From positions 186,001 to 250,000 of the forward strand of contig NZ_PJNH01000003.1 in NCBI RefSeq assembly GCF_002844535.1: a stretch of DNA of 64,000 bases, given 5' to 3'. The notes beneath the pieces were generated by a model. It was not told where the DNA came from. It worked only from the letters and a program-made list of their open reading frames with translations, and did no database searches. A program made the position numbers and the translations under genes. Position 1 is the stretch's first letter. Each line of letters begins with the position of its first letter. This DNA is from Halalkalibacillus sediminis (GTDB lineage: Bacteria; Bacillota; Bacilli; Bacillales; Alkalibacillaceae). Shown piece after piece: positions 18,707-28,319 of this stretch.

Positions 18707-18846
18707 TCCCTCACCTACTTTAGTCTTTTCCTATACTATACCCTGCGTCAAAAGACTTAATCAAATAAAAAGTGTACCTGATCAAAGCATAACCTTACTT
18801 TTCATTGCTTATTCTGAAGTATCAAAAAAGAGCCCACGTATCACAC
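18707..18846. other. Upstream region of the thioesterase gene, bordering the insertion
   Basis: AT-rich promoter region. Its right end (18840-18846, ATCACAC) is one copy of the 7-base direct repeat flanking the insertion element. No other feature was seen. Confidence 0.5.
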
Positions 18847-18872
18847 TAAGTAGTTCAGTTTTGGAGTACAAA
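18847..18872 (+). repeat. Left terminal inverted repeat of the insertion
   Basis: Twenty-six bases identical to the reverse complement of 19511-19536. The innermost bases read GGAGTACAAA and the outermost TAAGTAG. Confidence 0.85.
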
Positions 18873-19131
18873 CAATAAAAATGTATTATAAAATGAGCAT
18901 TGAATTGCATAGCAATTTGAAGCTCATTTTTCATTGTTATATCAATGTTTATTTGTATGTTGAATAGTTATTTACACAGGAAAATGAAACCTGATTTGCA
19001 AACCTACAATAATTATTGAAGACCTGCAAAATCACGTGCAAAAACTAATGCAATTTTACAACAAAAAAAGAGCAACTTATCGAAAAATGCTCATTCTTGT
19101 TAAACTAACGTACCCGTTAGCACAAAACCGA

Positions 19132-19329
19132 TTAGTAATCCTTTTTATTTCTATTATCTATTTTTCTAATAATAACAATTGCTTCAAGTGATACTAAGAC
19201 AATAATAATAATTCTGGCTTCAATACTAAGTGGTTGGTATTCACCCATGTTTGCAAATAAAACAATTGCCAATGCTATAAATAAAAATGCCCTTATTAAA
19301 GAATGAAATATTTCCACTCGTCCCATCAT
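19132..19329 (-). CDS. Small membrane protein inside the insertion, unknown function
   Basis: A 65-residue hydrophobic protein with two predicted membrane segments (about 10-27, LIRAFLFIALAIVLFA; and about 37-55, ARIIIIVLVSLEAIVIIRK) joined by a short loop, and a basic Asn/Lys-rich tail. GGGGG precedes the ATG. It is the only plausible gene in the inverted-repeat-bounded insertion and so looks like a passenger gene of the element. It encodes nothing resembling a transposase. Whether it is expressed is not known. It might be an orphan relic, but the intact frame and the ribosome binding site argue for a real gene. Confidence 0.55.
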   Translation of the reverse strand: MMGRVEIFHSLIRAFLFIALAIVLFANMGEYQPLSIEARIIIIVLVSLEAIVIIRKIDNRNKKDY

Positions 19330-19510
19330 GTAACCCCCTATTTATTTCACTAAACTGCGGCGTTAGTTGAATAACGTCCATTAAATCAATTTACCATTAA
19401 AATACCAAATGCCTTTGGATTTCTCCACATTCTGTTGTGCAATTATAATCACAATTAGCCCTACAATTTCATATGAAAAAAGTAGTCCAATAAAGGGTAC
19501 AAATTGCAAA

Positions 19511-19536
19511 TTTGTACTCCAAAACTGAACTACTTA
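19511..19536 (-). repeat. Right terminal inverted repeat of the insertion
   Basis: Exact reverse complement of 18847-18872. It lies between the small membrane-protein gene and the end of the BCCT transporter gene. Confidence 0.85.
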
Positions 19537-19563
19537 GCATCACACGCAGACCCTCTTGATCAT

Positions 19564-21129
19564 TTATTCATCTTCTTTTTTACGAATACCTTGTTCAATC
19601 GCTAACTTTTTAGCAACTTTCACTGAATCCCACACAGGTGGCAGGATCAAGATCGAAACTGGCACTGCGGACACTACAATGAAGTTTTGTAGCATGCCGA
19701 TACTTCCACCACTATCTCCCATTGCTAGTAAAGCAACAGCAGTTGCACCGAAGATCAGCGCCCAGAATACTCTCAGATATTTACTTGGGTCATCATTACC
19801 TGTAACTGCAACGGCTGACGCATAAGACATGGAGTCAGTGGTTGTCGCAACGAATATCACGGTTATGAATAAGAAACCGAACGCTAGTATTCCACCAAGA
19901 GGGAGCTGGTTCAGTATCGCCATAACAGCAGCTTCTTGACCGACGTCATTCAGTGGTACAGATACACTCTCTGGAGTCTGGATTTCTAACCATACTCCTG
20001 TTCCACCTAATGTCGCGAACCAGAAGTTACTGACTAATGGTGCAATGATCGCCACAGCAATAATCAACTCACGGATCGTACGTCCTCTAGAGATACGGCT
20101 GATGAAGATCGCCATCATTGGTCCGAAACCGATGAACCAACCCCAGAAGAAAATGGTCCACCAACCTAACCAAGCACTATCTGCACGAGTCAAACTCATC
20201 ATTAAGTAATTTTGAATTTGGAATGCTTCTGCAGCAATGAATGCATCAAAAATGAACATTGTCGGTCCAACGATCAGAATAAGAATCATTAGAACGACTG
20301 CAAATCCAACGTTGAAACGGCTTAAAATCTGAATCCCTTTATCTACACCGGTCACCGCAGAAATTGAAGCGATAGTTACAAGGATGACAATGAACGAGAT
20401 CTGTGTAAATAAGGTACTTGGAACACCGAACAGCTCTTCGAATGCATAAGCTGCTTGCAGTCCTAGGAAACCAATAGCACCTATTGTTCCTGCTGCAACA
20501 GCAACAATAGAGGTTACATCAGATAGAATTCCGAAGATGTTATTTTTACGGTAGATCTTATCACCGAATACTGGGTATAAAATCGTACGTGGTTTTAAAG
20601 GCATTCCTTTGTGGTAATGTGCATACATAATAACAATTGTTGCAACGGTACCTAAAATCGCCCAAGCAGAGAATCCCCAGTGGAAAAATGCTTGAGATAA
20701 ACCAGGGACGACACGGTCCCAATCACTCATGCCTTCTGAAGCGAACAACGGTGGAGTGTTCATGAAATGGGCCATTGGTTCTCCGGCAGCCCAGAAAACA
20801 CCTCCACTAGCTAATAGCGTACACAAAATCATTGATATCCAACGGAAATATCCGTATTGAGGCTTCTCTTTCAAGCCAAGTCTCACTCGACCATATCTTG
20901 AGAACATCAAAATCAAACCAACAATCAATGTGGCAAGCATCAATAATTGCCAAAAAAGTCCAAAATATTTTACTGAAAAGTCAAACGACTTTGTAACCAT
21001 TTGTGAAGTCAGATCTGGGGCAAAAAACGCGAATAATAAGAAGAGCAATAAGAAACCTCCACTTAAAACAAATGAACCCCATTGAACTCCGGTACCTAAG
21101 TACTCATCGGAGTAATATTTCTTTTTCAT
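19564..21129 (-). CDS. BCCT family (betaine/carnitine/choline) transporter
   Basis: A 521-residue secondary carrier with about 12 membrane segments, probably taking up a quaternary ammonium osmolyte or nutrient with Na+ or H+. The family box is visible as WTIFFWGWFIGFGPM followed by ISRISRGRTIRE (about 315-345). The aromatic substrate cage of BetP-type carriers (WWISWS) is here GWFIGFGP, so the substrate may not be glycine betaine. FATLGGTG, FVATTTDSMSYASA and the short charged tails fit the family. GGAGGA precedes the ATG. The right end of the insertion lies only 19 bases beyond its stop codon. Confidence 0.9.
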   Translation of the reverse strand: MKKKYYSDEYLGTGVQWGSFVLSGGFLLLFLLFAFFAPDLTSQMVTKSFDFSVKYFGLFWQLLMLATLIVGLILMFSRYGRVRLGLKEKPQYGYFRWISMILCTLLASGGVFWAAGEPMAHFMNTPPLFASEGMSDWDRVVPGLSQAFFHWGFSAWAILGTVATIVIMYAHYHKGMPLKPRTILYPVFGDKIYRKNNIFGILSDVTSIVAVAAGTIGAIGFLGLQAAYAFEELFGVPSTLFTQISFIVILVTIASISAVTGVDKGIQILSRFNVGFAVVLMILILIVGPTMFIFDAFIAAEAFQIQNYLMMSLTRADSAWLGWWTIFFWGWFIGFGPMMAIFISRISRGRTIRELIIAVAIIAPLVSNFWFATLGGTGVWLEIQTPESVSVPLNDVGQEAAVMAILNQLPLGGILAFGFLFITVIFVATTTDSMSYASAVAVTGNDDPSKYLRVFWALIFGATAVALLAMGDSGGSIGMLQNFIVVSAVPVSILILPPVWDSVKVAKKLAIEQGIRKKEDE

Positions 21130-21440
21130 TCTTTTCCTCCTAGTTTGTTGTAATAGAATTTATAAGTAGTATGTGTCAAAATAAAGACATAAACACTCTT
21201 ACTCAGCGTTTTGACGCAACTAATATTAAATTTTAGTTTTATTTATTCAATTAGTCAAAAGGGTGAACAACTATTATATCTCTATAATTTTACGTATTTT
21301 AAAGCGATTTTATTTTTTACTGTGAATTTTCTTTGAATTTAATAAATTTTTATATAATTTAAGGGTATATAAAATTATATTAAGTAGATTATCATTTCAA
21401 ATTGTGATATGAGTATCGATTGATGGAGAGGTGTATAATT
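21130..21440. other. Divergent AT-rich promoter region
   Basis: About 310 bases between the BCCT gene and the TPR gene. No riboswitch, hairpin or coding frame was recognised. It is very AT-rich from 21290 on. Confidence 0.5.
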
Positions 21441-21923
21441 ATGGATGGATTAGAACAAGCAATCATGTATCGAAAAGAAGGGCAACTGGAACAGGCTAAA
21501 AAGCTGATTATGCAAGCATTACAAGAGCAACCGAATGATCCCTACACATTACTTGAGGCTGGCTATGTCCATGACCAAATGGAGCTCGCCCCACAGGCGA
21601 TTAACTATTACGAACAAGCCTTAGATAATGGACTTTTTGGTGATCATCGAAAAGACGGTTTATTATGCTTAGGAAGCAGCTATCGTGCAGTAGGCCTATA
21701 TGAAAAAGCGAAAGAAACTTTAGAAATTGGCATGAGTGAATTTCCTAGCTGTAATGAAATGTATATCTTTTTCGCAATGACACTCTACAATTTAGGTGAT
21801 TATGACCTTGCGATGGAAATCTTACTATCTAAATTAGCAGAAACGAGTAGTGATGGAGGAATACAAAAATACGAAGAAGCAATCAAGTTTTATTCTACAA
21901 GATTGGATGAGACTTTTAATTAA
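21441..21923 (+). CDS. Tetratricopeptide repeat protein
   Basis: A 160-residue soluble protein made largely of TPR-type helix pairs: EGQLEQAKKLIMQALQEQPN (about 12-31), then NDPYTLLEAGYVHDQMELAPQ, GSSYRAVGLYEKAKETLEIG and LYNLGDYDLAMEILLSKL. Such repeats mediate protein-protein contacts; no catalytic domain is present. I start at the ATG at 21441 behind GGAGAGGTG rather than at 21420, which has no ribosome binding site. It stands alone, convergent with the threonine dehydrogenase gene across a shared hairpin. The partner is unknown. Confidence 0.8.
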   Translation: MDGLEQAIMYRKEGQLEQAKKLIMQALQEQPNDPYTLLEAGYVHDQMELAPQAINYYEQALDNGLFGDHRKDGLLCLGSSYRAVGLYEKAKETLEIGMSEFPSCNEMYIFFAMTLYNLGDYDLAMEILLSKLAETSSDGGIQKYEEAIKFYSTRLDETFN

Positions 21924-21927
21924 AGAC

Positions 21928-21966
21928 AAAAAGGGTTTCGCACAACGATGCGAAACCCTTCTCTTT
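21928..21966. terminator. Terminator between the TPR and threonine dehydrogenase genes
   Basis: AAGGGTTTCGCA / TGCGAAACCCTT is a perfect 12-base stem between convergent stop codons. The A-run on the left serves the leftward transcript. Confidence 0.9.
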
Positions 21967-22924
21967 ATACTCTTACCTTCAATTGTTGTAGCATATCTTC
22001 TGTCATTTTATGAATATCATACTTCGGATCAAAGCCCCACTCATCTTTTGCTGCGGAAGAGTCAATCGCATTCGGCCAGCTTTCTGCGATCTTCTGTCTT
22101 ACAGGATCGACATCATAATCCATTTTGAATTCTGGAATATGTTTCTGAATAGCTTTTTCAAAGTCTTCAGGTGCAGCACTCATTGCTGAAACATTGAATG
22201 CGTTCCGATGTTCCAACTTAGAAGCGTCTGCTTCCATCAATTGAACGATCGCATTCACTGCATCAGGCATGTACATCATGTCCATGTGAGTACCTTCACC
22301 TATATACGATGTATACTTACCATTCTTCAATGCTTCGTAGTAAACTTCGACAGCATAGTCCGTCGTTCCACCGCCTGGCTTCGTGACATAAGAGATCAAA
22401 CCTGGGAAGCGAACCCCACGTGTGTCTACTCCAAAACGCTGGAAATAGTAATCACATAGCAACTCTCCAGAAACTTTGTTCACTCCGTACATCGTAGTTG
22501 GACGCTGAATCGTATCTTGAGGAGTATTTTCCTTCGGTGTAGAAGGTCCAAACGCTCCTATTGAACTCGGAGTGAAAAACTGTGTATTCAAATCTCTGGC
22601 AACTTCCAATGCGTTAACGAGGCCACCCATATTCAAGTTCCATGCTAACTGCGGATTGTTCTCCGCTTTCGCTGAAAGTAGAGCAGCCAAGTGCATGATT
22701 GTATCAGCTTGGTACTTTTTCGCAATCTCATGCATTTGACCCGCATCAGTCACATCCAGAACTTCGAATGGTCCATTTCCAAGCGATCCGCTTTCGTCTT
22801 CACGAATATCAGTCGCAATGACGTTATTTTCCCCATACTTACTTCGGAGCATGGTAGTCAATTCGGATCCTATTTGACCCAATGCCCCTGTAATCATTAT
22901 CTTTTTCATTTCTCGGTTCTCCAT
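21965..22924 (-). CDS. L-threonine 3-dehydrogenase, SDR (epimerase-like) type
   Basis: Oxidises L-threonine with NAD+ to 2-amino-3-ketobutyrate. The 319-residue protein begins with a Rossmann nucleotide site ([12 protein letters not shown], about 10-21), keeps DVTD, and has the SDR catalytic TPSSIGAFG with YGVNK (Tyr/Lys about 146/150). The substrate-binding RFPGLIS and the [12 protein letters not shown] segment are characteristic of SDR-type threonine dehydrogenases rather than sugar epimerases. It follows kbl in the same direction (17 bases apart), which makes the substrate clear. The start at 22924 sits behind AAGGAAGGG; a second ATG five codons on is possible. Confidence 0.9.
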   Translation of the reverse strand: MENREMKKIMITGALGQIGSELTTMLRSKYGENNVIATDIREDESGSLGNGPFEVLDVTDAGQMHEIAKKYQADTIMHLAALLSAKAENNPQLAWNLNMGGLVNALEVARDLNTQFFTPSSIGAFGPSTPKENTPQDTIQRPTTMYGVNKVSGELLCDYYFQRFGVDTRGVRFPGLISYVTKPGGGTTDYAVEVYYEALKNGKYTSYIGEGTHMDMMYMPDAVNAIVQLMEADASKLEHRNAFNVSAMSAAPEDFEKAIQKHIPEFKMDYDVDPVRQKIAESWPNAIDSSAAKDEWGFDPKYDIHKMTEDMLQQLKVRV

Positions 22925-22941
22925 TCCCTTCCTTCTGATTC

Positions 22942-24132
22942 CTATATAACGTTCATTTCTTTTCCGACTTTTTCGTAGATTTTAATAGCATCATCCAGCA
23001 TTTCTTTCGTGTGGGCTGCTGTAGGCATATTTCTCACACGACCTGTTCCTCGTGGTACAGTCGGGAACACAATGGATTTTGCGTAAACGCCTTCTTCGTT
23101 CAAACGCTTACTGAATTGTTGGGTAGTCTTTTCATCACCAATGATACATGGAGTGATTGGTGTTTCACTCTCTCCAATATCAAATCCTAAATCTTTCAAT
23201 CCTCGCTTGAGGTAATCACCGTTCTCCCATAATTGATCATGAAGTTCTGTAGATTCCATCAGCAAGTCCAATGCTTTGATACAAGCTGATACATCCGCTG
23301 GTGATAATGATGTAGAAAATAAGAATGGTCTAGAACGAACCTTCAACCAATCAATCAAGTTCTGTTTACCAGCCACATATCCACCTACAACACCAATCGC
23401 TTTCGATAATGTCCCCATTTGAAAGTCGACTTTGTCTTGTAAACCGAAATGTTTAACTGTACCAGCACCTTTTCCTAAAACACCTGAGCCATGTGCATCA
23501 TCTACATATGTGATCAAATCGAATTCTTCAGCGATTTGTACAATTTCAGGAAGTTTAGCAACATCCCCGTCCATTGAAAATACACCATCAGTAATGACCA
23601 TGATTTTATTATATTGGCCTGATTCAGTGGCTTCTTTAGCCTTCTGGCGCAAGTCGTCCATATCAGAGTGATTGAATGGAATAATTTTCGCTTTTGATAA
23701 ACGACAACCATCAATAATTGACGCGTGGTTCAACGCATCAGATAAAATAGCATCGTTTTTATCCATCACTGCTGAGATCGCTGCCATATTACAGTTGAAA
23801 CCAGACTGGTAAGCAATTGCTGCTTCAGTTCCTTTGAATTCTTTCAGTTTTTCTTCTAGCTTCACATGAAGATCCAGTGTACCGTTGATTGTTCGGACAG
23901 CACCTGCACCGACCCCGTGTGAATCAACAGCTCCTTTAGCTACTTCCTTCAAGCGATCATCTGTAGCTAGTCCTAAGTAATTATTAGACGAAAGGTTGAT
24001 TAATTTCCGGTCATCAATAGTAATGACGGGCCCGTTCGCACCTTGTACAGCGTCGATTTCATTATATAATCCTTGGTCCTTCAATTCTTGCAGATTTTCA
24101 TTTAAAAATTGATTTAATGTTTCACTTGGCAT
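22942..24132 (-). CDS. kbl: Glycine C-acetyltransferase (2-amino-3-ketobutyrate CoA ligase)
   Basis: PLP enzyme cleaving 2-amino-3-ketobutyrate with CoA to glycine and acetyl-CoA, completing threonine breakdown. The 396-residue protein is of the alpha-oxoamine synthase family: SSNNYLGLA (about 48-56), [24 protein letters not shown] with the PLP-contact Asp/His, and the PLP lysine in [17 protein letters not shown] lies before the ATG. It is the upstream gene of the kbl-tdh pair and has an upstream region that contains a structured dispersed repeat. KBL rather than BioF is favoured by the tdh neighbour and by the absence of other biotin genes. Confidence 0.95.
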   Translation of the reverse strand: MPSETLNQFLNENLQELKDQGLYNEIDAVQGANGPVITIDDRKLINLSSNNYLGLATDDRLKEVAKGAVDSHGVGAGAVRTINGTLDLHVKLEEKLKEFKGTEAAIAYQSGFNCNMAAISAVMDKNDAILSDALNHASIIDGCRLSKAKIIPFNHSDMDDLRQKAKEATESGQYNKIMVITDGVFSMDGDVAKLPEIVQIAEEFDLITYVDDAHGSGVLGKGAGTVKHFGLQDKVDFQMGTLSKAIGVVGGYVAGKQNLIDWLKVRSRPFLFSTSLSPADVSACIKALDLLMESTELHDQLWENGDYLKRGLKDLGFDIGESETPITPCIIGDEKTTQQFSKRLNEEGVYAKSIVFPTVPRGTGRVRNMPTAAHTKEMLDDAIKIYEKVGKEMNVI

Positions 24133-24304
24133 GGTGTGACCTCCTGAAAAAATTATTGTTCTTCAACCATAATAACATTTTTTACTTAAATAGATAAATT
24201 ATCATCAGAATTCAAACTTTATTCTGCACACAAGCATCATAGGTACATTTTTGCGTGCCTTAACAAAGCATTGGCCTTCCAACTAGGAAGGAACCCTTAT
24301 TCTT

Positions 24305-24396
24305 AGAAAAACTTGGCTTATCGCCAAGTCCTAATGGCGAAAGCCTTTGTTTTTCACATACATTAATCCTTTAATAAATTAAACGTTCTTAAAGTA
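24305..24396. repeat. Structured dispersed repeat, copy 1
   Basis: About 92 bases nearly identical to 46286-46378. The core folds as GGCTT-at-CGCCA-(loop CCTAA)-TGGCG-a-AAGCC. It lies between kbl and the ABC operon. No coding frame is evident. Only scattered substitutions separate the two copies. Confidence 0.75.
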
Positions 24397-24402
24397 ATAC
24401 AA

Positions 24403-24440
24403 AAAACCTGACCCCATTTTATTTCGAGGCCAGGTTTTCA
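24403..24440 (-). terminator. Terminator of the oligopeptide-type ABC operon
   Basis: AAAACCTG.CC ... GG.CAGGTTTT followed by TTTTTT on the leftward transcript, directly after the stop codon at 24449. Confidence 0.85.
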
Positions 24441-24448
24441 ACTGTTAC

Positions 24449-25462
24449 TTATTTGTGAGGCTGCATTTCACCTGAAAGAATTTTTTCCATATGGTGGCAT
24501 GCTGATTGATGCCCTTCAGCCATATGGTCTAAATTACGAAGCTCAGGTTCTTCCTTCGCACAAATCTCCGTCGCAAATGGACACCTTGTGTGGAAACGAC
24601 ATCCAGTTGGAGGGTTGATTGGAGAAGGTACATCACCTTCCAGAACAATACGTTCTTTCTTCTTCGTTGGATCAGGAACCGGGATTGCTGAAAGCAAAGC
24701 CTTAGTATAAGGGTGTTGAGGGTTATCAAACAATGATTTCTTATCTGCAATCTCAACAACTTTTCCTAAGTACATTACTATGATTCTGTCAGAAATATGA
24801 CGAACCACCCCGAGGTCGTGAGCAATGAATAAGAAAGTTAAGTTATATTCGCGTTGAAGCTTTTTCAATAGGTTAAGAACCTGTGCTTGAACAGATACGT
24901 CTAGCGCTGATACCGCCTCATCACAAATGATGATTTTAGGATCAACCGAAAGCGCACGAGCAATACCGATTCTCTGACGTTGTCCACCCGAGAATTCGTG
25001 TGGGAAACGATCCACCTGCTCACCACGCAAACCAACTTGCTCAATAAGCTCAATCGCTCTTTTACGTCGATCCTTTTTAGGAACAACATTTTGGATTTCC
25101 ATAGCTTCTTCTAAAATTTGGCTGACCGTCTGACGAGGGTTCAATGAAGCATATGGATCCTGGAAAATAACCTGCATGTCTTTTCTGCGAGTACGCATTT
25201 CTTTTTTACTTAAAGCAAGTAAATCTTCTCCATCAAATTCAATCGCGCCGTCAGTCGGTTCATCTAAGCGTAAGATTGCACGCCCAGTTGTAGACTTACC
25301 ACAACCTGACTCACCCACGACACTTAATGTTTCACCTTCGTAAATATCAAAAGTTATGTCATCTACAGCTTTAACATTATTGACTGTGCGTCCGAAGAAT
25401 CCACCCTTGATCGGGAAGTATTGCTTTAAGTTTTTTACTTTAAGAAGTTCTTTCTGGCTCAT
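24449..25462 (-). CDS. Oligopeptide-type ABC transporter ATP-binding protein (OppF/DppF-like)
   Basis: One of two ATPases driving a peptide importer. The 337 residues include Walker [10 protein letters not shown] (about 54-62), the signature [15 protein letters not shown] (about 160-174), Walker [13 protein letters not shown], and the C-terminal oligopeptide extension with a cysteine-rich [15 protein letters not shown] (about 288-302) that marks the OppD/OppF family. It overlaps the end of the preceding ATPase gene by about 23 bases, with GGAGGTG before its ATG, so they should be translated together. It is the last gene of the operon, followed by a terminator. Confidence 0.93.
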   Translation of the reverse strand: MSQKELLKVKNLKQYFPIKGGFFGRTVNNVKAVDDITFDIYEGETLSVVGESGCGKSTTGRAILRLDEPTDGAIEFDGEDLLALSKKEMRTRRKDMQVIFQDPYASLNPRQTVSQILEEAMEIQNVVPKKDRRKRAIELIEQVGLRGEQVDRFPHEFSGGQRQRIGIARALSVDPKIIICDEAVSALDVSVQAQVLNLLKKLQREYNLTFLFIAHDLGVVRHISDRIIVMYLGKVVEIADKKSLFDNPQHPYTKALLSAIPVPDPTKKKERIVLEGDVPSPINPPTGCRFHTRCPFATEICAKEEPELRNLDHMAEGHQSACHHMEKILSGEMQPHK

Positions 25463-26462
25463 ATACTTTCACCTCCGGATCGCCGTCCCATCGATCAGTG
25501 TATATCCAGCAACGTACTTCATTACCATCCTTCATTTCATCCAATGATGGAAGTTCATTGAAGCATAAATCCGTTGCAAATGGACAACGATTAGCAAATC
25601 GACAGCCGTCAGGCATTTCTCTTGGACTAGGAACAGTCCCTTTAATCGGTTCTAGTTCATCTACATCAATATCATGACGTGGCAATGACTTAAGTAATCC
25701 AACTGTATAAGGATGTCTTGGATTCTTGAATAACGTTTCAATATCCGCAAACTCCACTACTTTACCGCCGTACATAACCGCTACATAGTCACACGTTTCA
25801 GCAACTACACCTAAATCGTGCGTGATCATGATAACGGACATTCCCATATCCTCTTGAAGTTCATTGATCAACTCAAGAATCTGAGCTTGAATCGTAACAT
25901 CAAGAGCGGTAGTAGGTTCGTCTGCTATTAATAATTCTGGATTACAAGCAAGTGCCATTGCAATCATGACACGCTGTCTCATTCCACCCGATAATTCGTG
26001 TGGGTAAGCTTTGATTCTCTCCTCAGGCGAAGGAATTCCAACTAGTTTCAATAGCTCGATTCCTTTTTTCGTGCCGCCATTTTTACCTAAACCTTGGTGG
26101 ACTTTCAGTGTTTCACGAATCTGTTGTCCTACCGTATATACAGGGTTTAATGAAGTCATAGGCTCCTGGAAAATCATCGAGATTTGATTCCCGCGGATAC
26201 CTCTCATTTCCCTTTCAGAAGCTTTAGCCAAATCTTTTCCTTTGAAAAGAACTTCTCCGCCTACAATCTTACCTGGGTTTTCTAATAATCTTAATATAGA
26301 TAAAGCAGTGATACTTTTACCTGAACCGGATTCACCAACGATTCCGATAGTTTTACCTTTTTCAACGGTAAAAGAAACACCGTCAACTGCTTTTATTTCA
26401 CCATTATCATCAAAGAATGATGTTCTCAAATCTTTTACATCAAGAATTTTTTCTTTACTCAT
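25440..26462 (-). CDS. Oligopeptide-type ABC transporter ATP-binding protein (OppD/DppD-like)
   Basis: Second ATPase of the peptide importer. It has Walker A GESGSGKS (about 40-47), signature [15 protein letters not shown], Walker [13 protein letters not shown], an H-loop in MITHDLGVV, and the Opp-type C-terminal Cys motif [12 protein letters not shown]. About 340 residues is the normal length. I start at the ATG at 26462 behind AGAGGTG; a GTG nine bases upstream would overlap that ribosome binding site. It follows the first permease gene by about 21 bases and overlaps the downstream ATPase gene. Confidence 0.93.
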   Translation of the reverse strand: MSKEKILDVKDLRTSFFDDNGEIKAVDGVSFTVEKGKTIGIVGESGSGKSITALSILRLLENPGKIVGGEVLFKGKDLAKASEREMRGIRGNQISMIFQEPMTSLNPVYTVGQQIRETLKVHQGLGKNGGTKKGIELLKLVGIPSPEERIKAYPHELSGGMRQRVMIAMALACNPELLIADEPTTALDVTIQAQILELINELQEDMGMSVIMITHDLGVVAETCDYVAVMYGGKVVEFADIETLFKNPRHPYTVGLLKSLPRHDIDVDELEPIKGTVPSPREMPDGCRFANRCPFATDLCFNELPSLDEMKDGNEVRCWIYTDRWDGDPEVKVYEPERTS

Positions 26463-26483
26463 GGAATTCACCTCTCTTCCAAG

Positions 26484-27404
26484 TTAGTCTAGATCGATTC
26501 GTTTATTCAGGAACTTGTATGAAATGTCTACTAGTAAGTTCACGAACACGAAAATAAGCGCGATAATCAATACACATGCCTGCACGACTGGGAAGTCACG
26601 CGCTCTGATTCTTTCGATGACCAAGCGGCCCATTCCATTAATGGCGAAAACTGACTCAGTCAGTACCGCACCACCTAAGAAAGCACCGAATTGTAGACCT
26701 ACGACGGTAACAACCGGGATCAAAGCATTTTTCAAAGCATGTCGATAAACAACTACTCTTTCTTTCAGCCCTTTTGCACGAGCTGTTCTAATATAATCTT
26801 GCGTAATTACATCAAGCATACTGGAACGAGTCATTCGGGCAATTATAGCCGCACCTGCTGTCCCTAATGTGATAACAGGCAATATAACCTGTTCCGGGGA
26901 ACCCCAACCGGTCGCTGGCAGCCACCCCAAATCAATTGAGATATAACGCATGAGCATCAGACCTAGCCAGAAGTTCGGCATGGATAGCCCAAACAACGCG
27001 ATGATCATTATGACAATGTCCGAAAGCGTGTAATGTCTGACGGCTGAAATGATACCTGCGAACAGACCGATGAATACACTTAAAATGGTACTATATAAAG
27101 CTAACTCGAATGTGATCCAGAACCTAGGTTCGATTTCATCAACTACTGGTAAGCTTGTTCTCCAAGAGTTTCCAAAATCAAATGTAACTACATCCCTTAG
27201 AAAGTCCAAATATTGGACTGGTAAAGGATCATTTAACCCTAGACGTTCTTCAATTTGATTCACTGTTTCTTGCGGTGCACTTTCTCCGGCAATGATATGA
27301 GCTGGGTTACCAGGAGTTAAGTGCATAAGTGAGAACACAAGAATCGTGACACCGAACAATACTGGTATCGTCTGAAGCAGTCGACGTACGACAAATTTAA
27401 ACAT
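26484..27404 (-). CDS. Oligopeptide-type ABC transporter permease (OppB/DppB-like)
   Basis: Integral membrane component of the importer. The 306-residue protein has six predicted membrane segments and begins with the OppB/DppB-type start FVVRRLLQTIPVLFGVTILVF. The cytoplasmic EAA-like loop DYIRTARAKGLKE (about 200-212) couples it to the ATPases. AGGAGG lies ahead of the ATG. It pairs with the following permease gene (15 bases upstream), and together they form the translocation channel. The neighbouring binding protein resembles dipeptide/glutathione-binding proteins, which points to a short-peptide substrate. Confidence 0.93.
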   Translation of the reverse strand: MFKFVVRRLLQTIPVLFGVTILVFSLMHLTPGNPAHIIAGESAPQETVNQIEERLGLNDPLPVQYLDFLRDVVTFDFGNSWRTSLPVVDEIEPRFWITFELALYSTILSVFIGLFAGIISAVRHYTLSDIVIMIIALFGLSMPNFWLGLMLMRYISIDLGWLPATGWGSPEQVILPVITLGTAGAAIIARMTRSSMLDVITQDYIRTARAKGLKERVVVYRHALKNALIPVVTVVGLQFGAFLGGAVLTESVFAINGMGRLVIERIRARDFPVVQACVLIIALIFVFVNLLVDISYKFLNKRIDLD

Positions 27405-27419
27405 TTTTGCACCTACCTC

Positions 27420-28319
27420 CTAATTTTTCATTTTCGGATCAAGCGCATCGCGTAATCCATCTCCAAATATATTAAATGCTAATACTACAACAACTATTGC
27501 TAGTCCTGGGAACAGTGCGATATATCCAGCATCAAAAATATACGCTCTTCCATCAGCTAACATTGCACCCCACTCTGGAGTCGGTGGTTGTGCACCCATT
27601 CCAAGGAATGAAAGACCTGTAGCTGTAAGGATAGCAGTCGCTATTCTAAGTGTAGCTTGTACAATGATCGGTGATAATACGTTAGGTAAAATATGCTTCG
27701 CTATGATACGGGCATCTGATGCTCCGAGCGCTCTAACCGCATCAACATATTCTAGCTTCCTAGTAGCTAAGGTAGAACCCCTTACGATTCTAGCAAACCC
27801 AGGAATGGAGAATATTGCTACAGCAATTACAACGTTGATTAAGCTTCCACCTAATACAGCAACAATTGCAAGAGCAAGTAAAATACCAGGGAAAGCAAGT
27901 AGAATATCCATACAACGCATAAGGAATGTATCTAACTTTCCTCCATAATATCCAGAAACAATACCTATGAAGACTCCAACGATACTACCTAGTACAACTG
28001 AAAAGAAACCTACCCCCAATGTAATATACATACCATGAATTACTCTGGTAAAAATATCACGACCAAGGTGATCAGTTCCAAACCAATGTTCAGCTGAAGG
28101 CGTTTTCAACTTATCAGCAAGATTAGTAGCATCATTCGGATCTTGTGTCGTTAAAAAAGGACCTACAATTGAAACTATCACTAAAAATAGGATGAGGTAT
28201 CCTCCAATTAACGCAGCTTTGTTCTTTTTTAGTTTCTTATAGAAAGCTTTCATGCTTCTAACTCTAGGACTTTCAATCTTATCCGCATTGTTATATGTAA
28301 CCTGTTGCGGAGATGCCAT
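27420..28319 (-). CDS. Oligopeptide-type ABC transporter permease (OppC/DppC-like)
   Basis: Partner permease of the importer and the first gene of the permease/ATPase operon. The 299-residue protein carries the N-terminal OppC segment (AFYKKLKKNKAALIGGYLIL), the periplasmic-facing GTDHLGRDIFTRVIHG motif (about 95-110) typical of this family, six membrane segments, and the EAA-like loop YVDAVRALGASDARI. GGGGG precedes the ATG at a suitable distance. The gene is divergent from the substrate-binding lipoprotein, about 275 bases away, so both are likely to be driven from one shared control region. Confidence 0.93.
   Translation of the reverse strand: MASPQQVTYNNADKIESPRVRSMKAFYKKLKKNKAALIGGYLILFLVIVSIVGPFLTTQDPNDATNLADKLKTPSAEHWFGTDHLGRDIFTRVIHGMYITLGVGFFSVVLGSIVGVFIGIVSGYYGGKLDTFLMRCMDILLAFPGILLALAIVAVLGGSLINVVIAVAIFSIPGFARIVRGSTLATRKLEYVDAVRALGASDARIIAKHILPNVLSPIIVQATLRIATAILTATGLSFLGMGAQPPTPEWGAMLADGRAYIFDAGYIALFPGLAIVVVVLAFNIFGDGLRDALDPKMKN

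Larger units (their letters stand above)
18840..19545. mobile_element. Inverted-repeat-bounded insertion of about 692 bp with 7-bp flanking direct repeats
   Basis: An exact 26-base inverted repeat (TAAGTAGTTCAG...GTACAAA at 18847-18872, and its reverse complement at 19511-19536) bounds the segment. ATCACAC occurs directly outside each end (18840-18846 and 19539-19545), as a target-site duplication would. No transposase is encoded, so it would be non-autonomous. It carries one 65-codon membrane-protein frame. Internal hairpins include CTAACG/CGTTAG near 19103-19118 and a GAGC/GCTC palindrome near 18894-18926. I know of no named element with these ends, and did not search. Confidence 0.7.
24133..24448. 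other. Intergenic region with structured repeat and the ABC operon terminator
   Basis: About 315 bases between kbl and the ABC transporter operon, both transcribed leftward. It contains a repeat (24305-24396) also found at 46286-46378 and a terminator at 24403-24440. The kbl promoter should also lie here. No coding frame is supported. Confidence 0.6.
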
